NCBI RefSeq assembly: GCF_000151315.2
Contig: NW_011887293.1
Span: 241,471 to 305,470 of the forward strand
Direction: 5' to 3'
Source: Capsaspora owczarzaki ATCC 30864
Lineage: Eukaryota > Opisthokonta > Filasterea
Length of the DNA: 64,000 nt
Position numbers and translations under genes: made by a program. Position 1 is the first letter of the stretch. Each line of letters starts with the position of its first letter. The notes under the pieces are model-generated. The model saw only the letters and a list, made by a program, of their open reading frames with translations, was not told the origin of the DNA and made no database searches. Positions 9,794 to 20,407 of the stretch are shown piece by piece.

Positions 9794-12700
9794 TTAGGCG
9801 AAATCGGCATTCTCAATCGTCGCATAGGTGGTCTGGGCCAAAGGTGCACCATCGATCGTCGCGTACGTGGTCGGGGAGGACGCGGGAGGCACACGAACAG
9901 ACGACGCAGCGAGCAGCGAAGTACTGGCGTACTCGACACCGCTTCCCGACGATTGCGGTGCGCGAGAGGCAGTCGCAGATGCCTCGGTATAAAGCATATC
10001 CGGAGCTGGTTGAAGCTTATCGTATGCGTTGGGCGCAGGCACGGATGTGTTGGCATAGACCAGTTCCGACGAGCCCGCAGGCGCTGAGGCAGCGTTCTCG
10101 TACAGAGCGTGATTGCCGGACAAAGCCTCATACATTGGATTCTCAAGGATGCCAACAGTGTCGCTGTTGCTGATGGAATGATAAGTCGGTTCCGTGTCGG
10201 ATGCCGGTTCGCGGAGCTTGTTGATTGAGATGGTGGTTGCCAATGCCTTTGGAGAGCGACGGCGCCGAAGTACCACCACCAGCACGACCAGCAGGAGAAG
10301 TGCAATCACACCACCGACCACTCCGCCAATAATAGCTCCGGAAGATGCATCGCTTGATTTGCTTGGGGCGTTGGACGCAGCAGATGCGGCAGATGTCTGC
10401 CACGCAGATGAAGCACTGGCGGCTGACGCAGACATCTGAGATGCAATTGAGGCCGAAGCAGCGGAAGCATCGGAAGCGACAGAGGCCGAAGCAGCGGAAG
10501 CATCGGAAGCGACAGAGGCCGAAGCAGCGGAAGCATCGGAAGCGACAGAGGCCGAAGCAGCGGAAGCATCGGAAGCGACAGATGCGGACGCCTGAGAAGC
10601 AATGGATGCTGAGAGCGCCGAGGTCGCGGACACATCTGAAGCCACCGATGCGGACGCCTGTGAAGCAGCGGATGCTGAGAGCGCCGAGGTCGCGGACACA
10701 TCTGAAGCCACCGATGCGGACGCCTGTGAAGCCATTGACGCGGAAAATGCAGCGAGTGAAGCCTCGGAAGAGGCGGACAGCTCTGACGCTGACGATGCAG
10801 TAGCAAGGGATGCAGAGGAAGCCGAGGCCGCGGAAACATCAGAAGCGGCAGATGCTGACGCCGTAGAGGCAACAGAAGCTGAGGATGCAGTAGCTAGTGA
10901 AGCATAGGATGCTGATGTAGCCGAGGTTGCAGACACATCGGAAGCGACAGATGCGGACCGCTGTGAGGCAATTGAAGCTGTGGATGCAGTGGCGAGAGAA
11001 GCAACAGATGCTGAGGTAGCGGAAGCGGCAGAAGCGACGGAAGCGACAGACGCGTTGGTCGCGGCTGAAGCGACGCAGAAGTTGCCCAGCGAAACATAAC
11101 CGTCATAGCACTGAGTGCAGGGATTGGAGGAAGTGCAGGTCAGACAGTTGGTTCCGCAGCACGCACTGGACCCCGCACCGTAGCAGGTAGCGCAGGTTGT
11201 ATCACATTCTGTAGTGCAAACGTCAGAGAAATGCTCTCACGGGAAATTGCAGTCATCTCGGAACTTACTGTACGGTTGGGACGCGTCGCCGTAGGTGCTC
11301 GGCGGAGCGACAGTATTCCCACCAAAGGTAAAGTTGTTGGGGCTGAGATAAGCGTTGGAAATCGACAAAACCATGCTGTTCATCGCGCCCTTGAACAATC
11401 CAGGCGGCAAAGTGGTGAAGGGATTATTCTCCAAAGCCCTAAGCACAACATGAGATGAGACTTGAATCGAATACGGGCAGTGCGTAAAAAGGCTTGTTCA
11501 TGCCTTGTTTGCTTACACTTGTGTCAACACGCTTAGGTGTGTGAATGCAGAGCCAGAAATGCTGGTGATCTGGTTGCTGTTCAGATATCTACAAACCAAG
11601 TCGCCGATGAGTGAGCCGCTTGTGTGCGCTTCTTCCTTTCTTTGTTTGCTTACATGCGATTCACCATAGTCAGGTCCGTGAACGCCGAAGCCGGAATGCT
11701 GGTGATCTGGTTGAGTGACAGATCTCTACAGACGGCGTCACAAATGAGTCAGCCGTTGGTCGGTACTTCTTTGGGTATTTGCTTGCTTACAGAGAAAACA
11801 GCACAGGCAGGCCCGTGAATGCGGTTGCAGGAATGCTCGTGATTGAGTTGCTTTGCAAAAATCTACAGCCAGAATTACCAACGAGTGAGCAAGTGTGTGT
11901 GTTTCATCATGGCTATTGCTCACGTACAGTTGTCCCAGCTGAGTTAGGTTTGCGAATGCAGAATCAGGAACACTGGTGATCTGGTTGGTATCGAGGCGCC
12001 TGCAGGATAATACCGTCAACGGACGTGTGAGGCGTTTGTGGGTGATCCTTCATGGCTCTTCCTTGCTTACAAAATTCTCAGCTTAGTCAGGTAGTTGAGA
12101 GCGGGAACGCTGGTGATCTGGTTGTTGTACAGCTTCCTAGAACAGAGTCGCAAACGAGTGAGCTGTTGGGATGAGTGGTTTTGTTTTGTTTTGGTTCTTT
12201 TTGCTTGCTTACAGCCAAGTCAGCGCAGACAGGCCTGTGAATGCGCTTGCGGAAATTTCGGTGATCTTGCTCCTGGAGATATCCCTACCGATAGAGTCTC
12301 AAACAAGTGAGTCTTTTGTGCTAGATTCGTCAAGACTTTGCTTCTTTACAGTTCGATTAGAAGAGTCAGGCCTGAGAATGCAGAGGCGGGGATGCTGGTG
12401 ATTTGGCTGTTCCACAGCTGCCTACAGATAGCGTCAAACAAGTAAGCGGCTTGTTCTTGATTCTTCATGTCTTTGCTTGCTTACAAGCTCGTCAGCGCAG
12501 TCAGGACTGGGAGTGCGGCTGTGGGAATGCTGGTGAGCTGGTTGTTTTGCAAATTTCTACAGATGGGTCACAAACAAGTGAGCGAGTTGAATGTGTTCTT
12601 CGTGTCGTTGCTTGCTTACAAGAGTGTCAGCGCAGTCAGACCGGTGAATGCGTTTGCCGAAATGCTGGTGAACGGATTCGATGTCAGAGATCTACAGATA

Positions 12701-13501
12701 AAGTTGCGGAGTGAGCGCGGTTGTGGTCTTTGTCATGTGTTTGCTTGCTTACAAGGTTTTCAGCGCAGTCAAGCCTGTGAATGAGTTTGCGGGAACGGTG
12801 GCGATCCGGCAGTTTGTCAGGTCACTTCGGATCGAGGATCATGAAAGTGAGCCATTGGTGTGTGCTTCTTCATTTCTTTGTTTGCTTACAGGTAGGTCAG
12901 TGTAGTCAGGCCTGCCAATGCGGCGGTGGGAATGCCAGCAAAATTGTTGGAATTCAGCGATCTAGGGATAGAGTCGCATCAAGGTGAGCAGTTTGCGTGT
13001 GGTTTTTTTTTTTTGTTTTTTTTTTCCGTCTTTTGCTGGCTTACAGCCAAGTAAGTGCACTTAGGCCTGTGAATGCGCTTGCAGATACGTCGGTGATTGA
13101 GTTGGCTTGCAGAGATCTACAAATAGAGTCGCCAATGAGTGAGCCGGTTGTTGTGGGATTCTCCATGTTGTTGCTTGCTTACAGGTAAGTCAGCGCAGTC
13201 AGACTGGCGAAAGCGTTTGCACCGAGGCTGGTCATTCCAGTACCGTACAGAATCCTATCGACGTATACCAAATGAAGAGGATAATGCTTCAATTCAAGGT
13301 CAACTCGAAAGGCAGCACCTACAGTTTCGTTGTCGTGACTGGAATTCCGGTTGGAATGGCGGTGAGAGGTTTGTTACTGCAATCGACAGTCGCTCCCGAG
13401 CAAGTGCACGTGGTGCAGGCATCGACTGCCTGTGCCAGCTGGACGTGATAACTCACGCAGAGTAGCAGAAGCAGACCAAAGGCAAATCCTTTTGTCGCCA
13501 T
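9794..13501 (-). CDS. LRR receptor A: 13 single-exon LRRs, Ser/Ala stalk, TM helix, ITAM-like tail
   Basis: Sixteen exons, 897 aa. Exon 1 (13323-13501) gives a signal peptide (GFAFGLLLLLCVSYHVQLAQA) and a Cys-rich N-cap (CTTCTCSGATVDC). Thirteen LRR exons follow, in transcription order with low coordinates 13183, 13045, 12890, 12753, 12620, 12485, 12350, 12213, 12071, 11928, 11791, 11654, 11517. All are 72 nt (24 aa, phase 2) except 12071-12136 (66 nt); a typical repeat reads NQITSIPASAFTDLT. Exon 11269-11438 encodes the cap NNPFTTLPPGLFKG. The last exon (9794-11208) has a Cys cluster (CDTTCATCYGAGSSACCG), about 250 residues of Ala/Ser/Val repeats, a TM helix (GAIIGGVVGGVIALLLLVVL), RRRR and a 150-residue tail with nine tyrosines, including NPMYEAL, LVYANT and two terminal TTYATI. 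All phases sum correctly (2,694 nt). Paralogue of receptor B. A cell-surface receptor that could be tyrosine-phosphorylated; ligand unknown. Confidence 0.85.
9797..9853 (-). other. ITAM-like double YATI motif at the C-terminus of receptor A
   Basis: The last residues of receptor A contain TTYATI, nine further residues (DGAPLAQTT), then YATI again. This fits YxxI/L-x(6-12)-YxxI/L, the immunoreceptor tyrosine activation motif, and each half also fits TxYxxI, the tyrosine switch (ITSM) pattern. Phosphorylation and SH2 binding are inference. Confidence 0.6.
10441..10735 (-). repeat. Tandem repeats in the Ser/Ala stalk of receptor A
   Basis: Four nearly identical 33-nt units (plus-strand unit begins GAAGCATCGGAAGCGACAGA) lie at about 10462-10590, next to two copies of a 66-nt unit at about 10590-10725. 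They encode ASVASDASAAS-type repeats of the extracellular stalk in frame. The number of units probably varies between strains. Confidence 0.8.
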
Positions 13502-15228
13502 CTTTGAGGATTGTGAATTAGAGACATTGACAGCACAAAGTGAGCGCGCATCTTCGTACCAAATAACTCGCAATACATCACCCTGTTGAAAGACAGTTAT
13601 GTGTGGATGAATGACTTCCAGCTGCTTCTTTTGTTCTTGTCCCGCGAGAACAGTGTATGCGAGTATGCGTGTGTCTGCTGAGCGGATGGATGCGGTTTGT
13701 TGTTTTCCCCCCCCCCTGTTTTTTTCCCGCCTTCTTCGGGCTTCCACACAACCTTCGCGACCTGTTTGTCCCTCCCCGCACGTCCCTTCTCGATCATTCG
13801 CACTATTTTTTCCTTTGACATAATACGGGTTTTAGGAGAGCGGCAGAACGAGACGACACTTTGAAGACCTTCGAAAAAAGGGTTTCGATGCGGGGTTTGG
13901 CAATTGTTGTTTTTTTGTAGTTTCTCTTCGGGGATTTTCAGGGCCAGACTCAGGATCCCTCGCCCCATTATTGCTCCTGGTTAATAAAATTATAGTACTG
14001 TTGCAACGGGACGCATGCGAGGATCAGAGGGGAGAGAGACAGAGAAAGAAGGCAAGACGGCGCAAAAAGCGCACATGAGCGAAAACAAAAAGGGTCGCCA
14101 GACATGCGCGCATTGAACTGCTCGTGGCCGGCACGATACAATGCGGCAGAGATCGCTTCCAAACTAACGAGAAGCTCAAACGAGAAGAGTACTTCACTCC
14201 TTTTGAGGTCGGATTGACGATGCGCTTTGGCTGACTTACTGTTGCTGCAAGAAAAAAACCAAAAGAGGGGAAAGAAACAAAACCACAAGAACGCAAAGAG
14301 AAAAGAAGGAGTGAACCGTTCACCATTTTTGATCAACCAGCAATAATGCCGTTGTGATGGGTCATTCTGGCTGGGGGCCCCTTTCTCGAGTCTGAGCGAG
14401 AACAATCGGACCCACTGCGTGAACCTGCACATCGCAGTTCGTCGCTGCGACGCCGGTAAGAATGGTCAATCAGAACGGCAGAAACAAAAAGACAAAAAAA
14501 AAAAAACAGAGCAAAAACCAAAACACTTTCAACACACAACGCGCCACATGCGCACAAACACAAACGACTTGTTCACTTGCGGACGGACTGCAGTGATTGC
14601 TGCGCCCGGATTGCTTACAAGTACCACTTGAGACGCAGTCAAACCACAAGGACAGCTGAGCTGGTCGAGGGGGAAAAAAAAAAAGAAACCAACAAAAAAA
14701 AAAGGAAAAAGGAACAAACAAAACAACAATCACAAGATTTTGCTGTTATCGCAATTCGTTTTGTGAAAATGCGCTCATGTGCAGCAAATCCAAGAAAGTA
14801 ATCTATTCACCCGGAGAATAGCCGAAGCATTCGCCAACCCGAGATTCGGATCCAAAGAAGAGAGAGGCGGGAGAGGAATAGAAGGGCGGCACCTTCGGAA
14901 ACGCCAGGCGCTTTGTTGTTTTTGACCAGTTCTCGCGTGTCAACAAAACAAAGCAAATAAGGAATTTTCGGACAACGTCTTCAGCTCGTTTGATCGTCCG
15001 ATCCCCTCTGCTCATGCATTCGAGCTGCCAGGGCGCTGTTTCACTTGATGCTGCGGCTGAAGGAAGAACAACTGCAAACCAAATTGAACCTTCATTTCTG
15101 TCGAATTGTCGATTTGGGTATTGAAAACAAACAGACATAAACAGACATCAAAAGGACGGCAGAGCACAAAGAGACGCACAGAAAAACATCGAGAAAGACA
15201 GTCGAACTGGAAACCATCCAAGAGCAAG
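13502..15228. other. Spacer between receptors A and B, with a segment duplicated upstream of B
   Basis: About 1.7 kb upstream of receptor A. Its part at about 13990-14245 resembles 19315-19560, at nearly the same distance upstream of receptor B. Both copies read, on the minus strand, a T-rich tract, TTGCAGCA, three bases, then GTAAGTCRGCC, which looks like an acceptor and a donor a few bases apart; a short 5' untranslated exon is possible. A fragment at about 14611-14640 ends like an LRR-exon donor (GTAAGCAATCC on the minus strand) and may be relic exon sequence. No solid coding gene found. Confidence 0.4.
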
Positions 15229-18200
15229 CTACACGGAATCGGCATTTCCGGTCTGCGCGGAAGCTGCAACATCGATCGTCGCGTAAGTGGTGGTTGAGGA
15301 CGCGGGCGGCGCACGAACAGACGAGGGATTGGGCAGCGAGGGATCGGCGTACTGGACATCGCTGCCCGATGCTTGCGTTGCACCGTATGCAGACTCGGAT
15401 GCGTTGGCATACACCAGTTCAGACGAGACCACATGAGCCTTGGGCTTGGCGCCAACATCTTCGTACAAGGCGTGGTCACCAGTCGCAGACAAAGCTTCGT
15501 AGGTTGGATTGGCCGCGTTCAGCACATTGCCGCTGTGATCAATCGACTGATAGGTTGGCTCCGAGCTGGAGGCTGATTCGCGCACTTTGTTGGCTGAGAT
15601 GGTGGTTGCCAACGCCTTTGGAGAGCGACGACGACGCCGAATTGCCACAACCAGCGCAACCAACAAAAGGAGACCGAACACACCACCAATCACTCCGCCA
15701 ATAATAGCGCCAGTAGATGCACCACCCGAAGATGCAGCTGCAGCAGATGCAACGGACGCCGATGCGGCAGATGCAGCCGATGTCTGCCACACAGACGAGG
15801 CACTAGCGACTGATGCGGACGCAATGGACGCAGATGACGCAGTAACGAGAGAAGCAAATGATGCCGAGGCAGCCGAGGTAGCGGAAACAAGAGACGCAAC
15901 CGAGGCGGATTGCGTGGAGGCGACTGAAGCGACGGAGGCGACGGAGGCGACGGAGGCGACGACAGAGAGCGGAGCGCAGGATCCACCCAGGACGCCATAT
16001 CCTTCATAGCACTGAGTGCACACGGACGATGAAGTGCAGGACAGGCAATTGGTTTCGCAACACGCACTGGACCCAGCGTCATAGCATGTTGCACAGGCTG
16101 TATCACACTCTGGAAGATAGACAAATGTCAGCGAAATGATCATACGGGATTTCAATCATCTCGGAACTTACGGTACGGCTGGGACGCGCTGCCGTATGTG
16201 CTGGGCGGAGCGACAGTGTGTCCATCAAAGTTAAAGTTGTTGGGGGCCAGATACGGGAACGAAACCGACAACTGCAAGCCATTTTGCAGGCCCTGAAACA
16301 GACCGGGCGGCAGAGTCGTGAGGGGGTTGTCATTCAACGCCCTAAGAGTGACTTGATGTGAGAGGTGAATCGAATCAGTGCTTTCAGAGTGCTTGCTTAC
16401 AGCATCGTCAGCGCCGTCAGGCCTGCGAATGTGCTTGCGGGAATGCTTGTGATCTGGTTATTATTCAATGCCCTGCAGAAGGAGTCGCAAAACGAGTGAG
16501 CCGTCCGAGTAATCCTTCATAACTTGAAACTTTGCTTGCTTACAGGTTCTCCAGCCCACTCAGGCCTGCGAATGCAGACTCTGGAATGCTGGTGATCTCG
16601 TTGTAGCCCAAAACCCTATCGAAAAAGTCGCAAACGAGTGAGTGGTTTGTGTGTGATTGTTTCATGCTTTTGTGTTACTTTACAAGGAAACGACCGTCGT
16701 CAGGCTGGTGAACACATCTGCCGGAATGCTAGCGATCTGGTTGTTGTTGATAACCCTACGAATCGAGTCGCAAACGAGTGAGCGGGTTGCGAGCGATTCT
16801 TCATGGCTTTGTTTGCTTACAAGGCACGCAGCGCAGGCAGGCCGGAGAATGTGTCCGCCGAAATGCTGGTGATCTGGTTGCCGTCCAGAGCCCTGCAGAT
16901 AGACGCCGACAAAGTTAGCCGTTTGTATGCAGACTCTTCATGGCTTTGCGTTGCTTACAAGTTGTTCAGTGCACTCAAGCCTGAGAAAGCGTTTGCGGAA
17001 ATGACGGTGATCTGGTTGTTCTCCAGAGCCCTACGAATCGAGTTGATAAACGAGTGAGCCATGTTTGTAGTGGTTCTTCATGCCGTTGCCTGCTTACACG
17101 TAGGTCAGCGCAGTCAGGCCTGGGAAAGCAGAGGCGGAAATGCTGGTAATCTGGTTGCTCTGCAGGTACCTATCGACCGCAGACCAATGATGAGGGGGCA
17201 AAGCTTCATTCAATTCAAGGTTAACTTGACGGCAACGCTTACAGCTCTGTTGTGTCGACTGGGATTCCGCTTGGAATGGTCGTGAGAGATCGGCCAGCGC
17301 AATCGACAGCAGTTCCCGTGCAAGTGCACACACCGCCAGTGCCACAAGCAAGCGGAGCACATGATCCACCCGTCAAGCCGTAACCCTCATAGCACTGAGT
17401 GCACACAGCGGATGAACTGCAGGCCAGACAATTGATTCCGCAACACGCAGCAGACCCAGATGCATAGCAGGTGGCGCAAGTTGTATCGCACACTGCAAAA
17501 CACTTGTCAGTGAAACGATCACCTTGTGATTGCAGTCATATCGGAACTTACTGTATGGAGTGTCTGCACTGCCGTAGGTGCTAGGCGGAGCGACAGTATT
17601 GCTACCAAAGGTAAAGTTGTTGGGACCCAGGTATTGGTTCATATCGGACAAATACAGGCCATTTTGCAATCCCTTGAACAGACCAGGCGGCAAAGTGGCG
17701 ACAGGATTGTCATTCAAAGCCCTGCAAATACCGTAAAGTCAGAAGAGAATTGAATGCGCGCATTCACAGAGTGCTTGCTTACAAGAGGGTGAGAGCCGTG
17801 AGGCCTGCGAATGCGTTGGCCGCAATGCTGGTGATCTGGTTGTAAGCCAAATATCTATATCACGTCGCAAACGAATGAGCCGGATGTGTGCAATTCTTCA
17901 TACATTTGATTGTGCTTACAGGGTAGTCAGCGCAGGCAGGCCTGCGAATGCGTTGGCCGCAATGCTGGTGATCTGGTTGTAAGACAAATATCTATATCAC
18001 GTCGCAAACAAATGAGCCGGCTGTGTGCAATTCTTCATACATTTGATTGTGCTTACAGGGTAGTCAGCGCAGTCAGGCCTGTGAATGTGTTTGCGGAAAT
18101 GCTGGTGATCTGGTTGCTGTCCAAATTCCTGCAAAATAGGAAAATAGTGTCGCAATCGAGTGAGCTGTTTTTGTGCGAGATTCCTCTGGTCTTTGCGTGC

Positions 18201-18807
18201 TTACATTTGTGTCAGCGCGCTCAGCCCTGAGAAGGCGTTTGCGGCAATACTGGTCAGCGGGTTGGTGGAGAGAGATCTACAGGATACGAGTCGCAAATGA
18301 GTCAGCCGTCTGGGTGTGATTCCTCCTGTTTGTGCTTGCGTACATGAATTGCAGCGCAGTCAGGCCGGTGAATGAGTTTGCGGGAATGCTGGCGAGCTGA
18401 TTGGTATGCAAATATCTAAAGATCGAGAGACTCGAACGAGTGAGCGGCCGCGAGGGTTCGATTCTTCATGTCTTTTGCTGGCTTACAATGTAGTCAGCGC
18501 AGTCAGGCCCGTGAATGAAGATGCAGAGATGCTACTGATCTCGTTGCCTCGCAGATCCCTATCGAACGTGCTCCCATCAGAAGGACGATGCTTCAATTCA
18601 ACTTGTGCTCAACAGCAACACGTACAGGATGGTTGTGGTGACTGGGATTCCGGTTGGAATGGTCGGGAGAGCGTAACCAGCGCAATCGACAGTAGTTCCC
18701 GTGCAATCGCATACGGTGCAGGCATCGACGGCCTGTGCCAGCTGGACGTGATGGACGACGCCGCATAGCAGCAAAAGCAGCCCAAAGGCAATTCCGTTGG
18801 TTGCCAT
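15229..18807 (-). CDS. LRR receptor B: two LRR blocks, Cys-rich modules, Ser/Ala stalk, TM helix, Tyr-rich tail
   Basis: Seventeen exons, 838 aa (2,517 nt, all phases consistent). Exon 1 (18626-18807) encodes a signal peptide (IAFGLLLLLCGVVHHVQLAQA) and N-cap CTVCDCTGTTVDC. Six 72-nt LRR exons follow (low coordinates 18487, 18344, 18205, 18057, 17920, 17783), a cap exon (17552-17721), then exon 17243-17492 with a Cys cluster (CDTTCATCYASGSAACCG) and a second N-cap (CTCTGTAVDC). A second set of six LRR exons (17098, 16959, 16821, 16684, 16544, 16401), a second cap (16172-16341) and the last exon (15229-16109) complete it: Cys cluster, short Ala/Ser stalk, TM helix (AIIGGVIGGVFGLLLLVALVV), RRRRR and tail. 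Tail motifs PTYQSI, NPTYEAL, ALYEDV, LVYANA and TTYATI parallel receptor A, but the terminal second YATI is missing. Clearly a tandem duplicate of A with a doubled ectodomain. Confidence 0.85.
17783..18056 (-). repeat. Near-identical 137-bp exon-plus-intron units in receptor B
   Basis: Two adjacent units, each one 72-nt LRR exon with one 65-nt intron (exons 17783-17854 and 17920-17991, introns 17855-17919 and 17992-18056), are almost identical in both exon and intron. The introns share ATATCACGTCGCAAAC and CAATTCTTCATACATTTG. Introns normally diverge fast, so the duplication is recent. Confidence 0.85.
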
Positions 18808-20047
18808 CTGTTGAGCAGAGATATTTACAAGGTGAGCCCGCAGCTTGTCAACAAACACTCGCCCGCAACATCGCAGGACTGCATGCCAGTTGTGTGCGGA
18901 TGGATGGGCTGCAACCCGCCGGCCGCAGAGTTCAGCTACCGTCAGCTGGGTTAGCGGGGGAAAAAGAAGCGTCACAACGACTGTTCCGAGGTGTCCTGTC
19001 TGCCTGCCTCTCCCCCCTGCGCGCGCTTTCTTGAAGCGATTCCAACTGTCTTTGTTGATTTTTACGGCCTCAAGAGAGCCAAGGGGGAGGTTGAGAGGGG
19101 GAAGGGAAGAGATGGCGCATCATCATCAGCGACCCTCTCGTTTTGTGTTTTGTGTTTGTTTTGGTTTTGGTTGTTGTTTTGTTGTTTTGGTTTTTGTTGT
19201 TTTGTTTATTTCTGCTTGTTGTTTCCGTTGCCTGCACTGCCAGACACAGAGTCCCCCCCCCGCTGTTCCTGCCGCTGTGCCACTGCTTCTGCTCGATCAT
19301 GTTGGCCTGATGCAGCAGGACGCGTGAGCGGATCAGAGCGGAGAGAGACAGAAAGGCAGCGACGACAGGAGTGGCACAGGAAGACGATCGGAAGATAGCC
19401 AATTCCCGCACCTTGCAGCACATCCGACTCAAGCAGCACGGCGGCAGAGACCACTTCAGCACAAACGAGAGAATCGGCAGAGAAGAGTGCAATCGCTGCC
19501 TTTGGGTTGGATGGACGATGCATTTTGGCCGACTTACCATTGCTGCAAAAAAAAAAAACAGAGTGTGTGGGAAGAAGAGAAAAAAAAAACAATGAATGAT
19601 CAAACCATCGTCGCGATCTATTCGATCTATTCGATCTAAGGGCGTGTTGCGACGACGCTCCAGCTCGCACATGGCCAGCGAAACAGTCGCAGTGATGGTT
19701 GGCAATGAACGAATTGATCATTGGGAGACGACAGCCATGGCCGCCCTTCCCGTGTCCTATTGTGTTTGGCCAAATTGAAAACTCTGTGCCGCTCGTGTCA
19801 CGCAACTGGATTTCTCCTTCCCCACCCCCCCTCCCGCCACAGGCTTTTGACAACTGGGTCTGGGGCAAGTCTCGCATCGCTGTACTTGGAGCATGTGAAG
19901 GCATCCTGCGTCGCCTCGGCTCAGGGGCTCTGTTGAACATGCATGCGTAGGCGTTTGCCCGGACCAATCGGCTCTCGCCGCAATGATTCTGGTCCTTTTG
20001 ACGAGGCTCGTTTCTTCAGTCTCTTCAGTCAGCTTTTTGTCTTCCTG
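18808..20047. other. Upstream region of receptor B
   Basis: About 1.2 kb. The segment 19315-19560 is homologous to 13990-14245 upstream of receptor A, as expected if the duplicated unit included about 750 bp of 5' flank. A T/G-rich stretch (about 19135-19215) and three copies of TCGATCTAT-like sequence near 19614-19640 are the only other structures. ORFs here on either strand show no family resemblance. Confidence 0.4.
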
Positions 20048-20407
20048 ATGGCTTGCAATCCGGTTCGAAACACTGCCCTCCCAGCATCTGCCGGACCCGC
20101 TCCTCGCAAGAGACTCCAATCTCAACGAGAGCTCTCAGCTGCTGAAGTGCAACCAGCGAGCGCAGCCAAGAAACACCATACGGAGCCCACTCCGCGACAA
20201 CGACGAAAGGAACTCGCCGTCGAGCAGTCCAACAAGCTGGCAGCCTATCTCGGAGTGCTCGAGGACATGGGCGCGAAACTTCCTTGGGACGCTGAGGACT
20301 TTTATGACCCCACAATCGAGACGAGAACAGCAACAGAAGATTCGGAATATGAGAAATGGTTCCGTGCTCTGCCTCCTCCGACCAAAAAACAATACAACAT
20401 GAAGTGA
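20048..20407 (+). CDS. Small hypothetical protein (119 aa)
   Basis: Single-exon ORF starting MACNPVRNTALPAS. It is basic in its first half (RKRLQSQREL, KKHHTEPTPRQRRKEL) and acidic in its second (WDAEDFYDP, EDSEYEKWF), ending in TKKQYNMK. No domain recognised. Upstream in-frame ATG at 19943 would add 35 residues. It lies between receptor B and VPS11 and has codon usage similar to real exons nearby, but it could be a chance ORF. Confidence 0.4.
   Translation: MACNPVRNTALPASAGPAPRKRLQSQRELSAAEVQPASAAKKHHTEPTPRQRRKELAVEQSNKLAAYLGVLEDMGAKLPWDAEDFYDPTIETRTATEDSEYEKWFRALPPPTKKQYNMK

Noticed and set aside
10345-10907. Plus-strand ORFs rich in KQRKHRKRQRP or EADTSEATDAD
   Set aside because: Other-frame and antisense readings of the Ser/Ala stalk repeats of receptor A.
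11440-13190. Plus-strand ORFs with repeated patterns such as NALAEMLVIWLL across the receptor region
   Set aside because: They are the reverse complement of the LRR exons; the periodicity comes from the real minus-strand repeats.
17783-18128. CRISPR-like array suggested by regularly spaced repeats
   Set aside because: Repeats are 72-nt coding exons with splice sites and conserved LRR residues; period and content fit an exon array in a eukaryotic gene.
19206-19967. 253-codon minus-strand ORF upstream of receptor B
   Set aside because: No family features, crosses a poly-A/T tract, and its homologous counterpart upstream of receptor A does not keep the frame.
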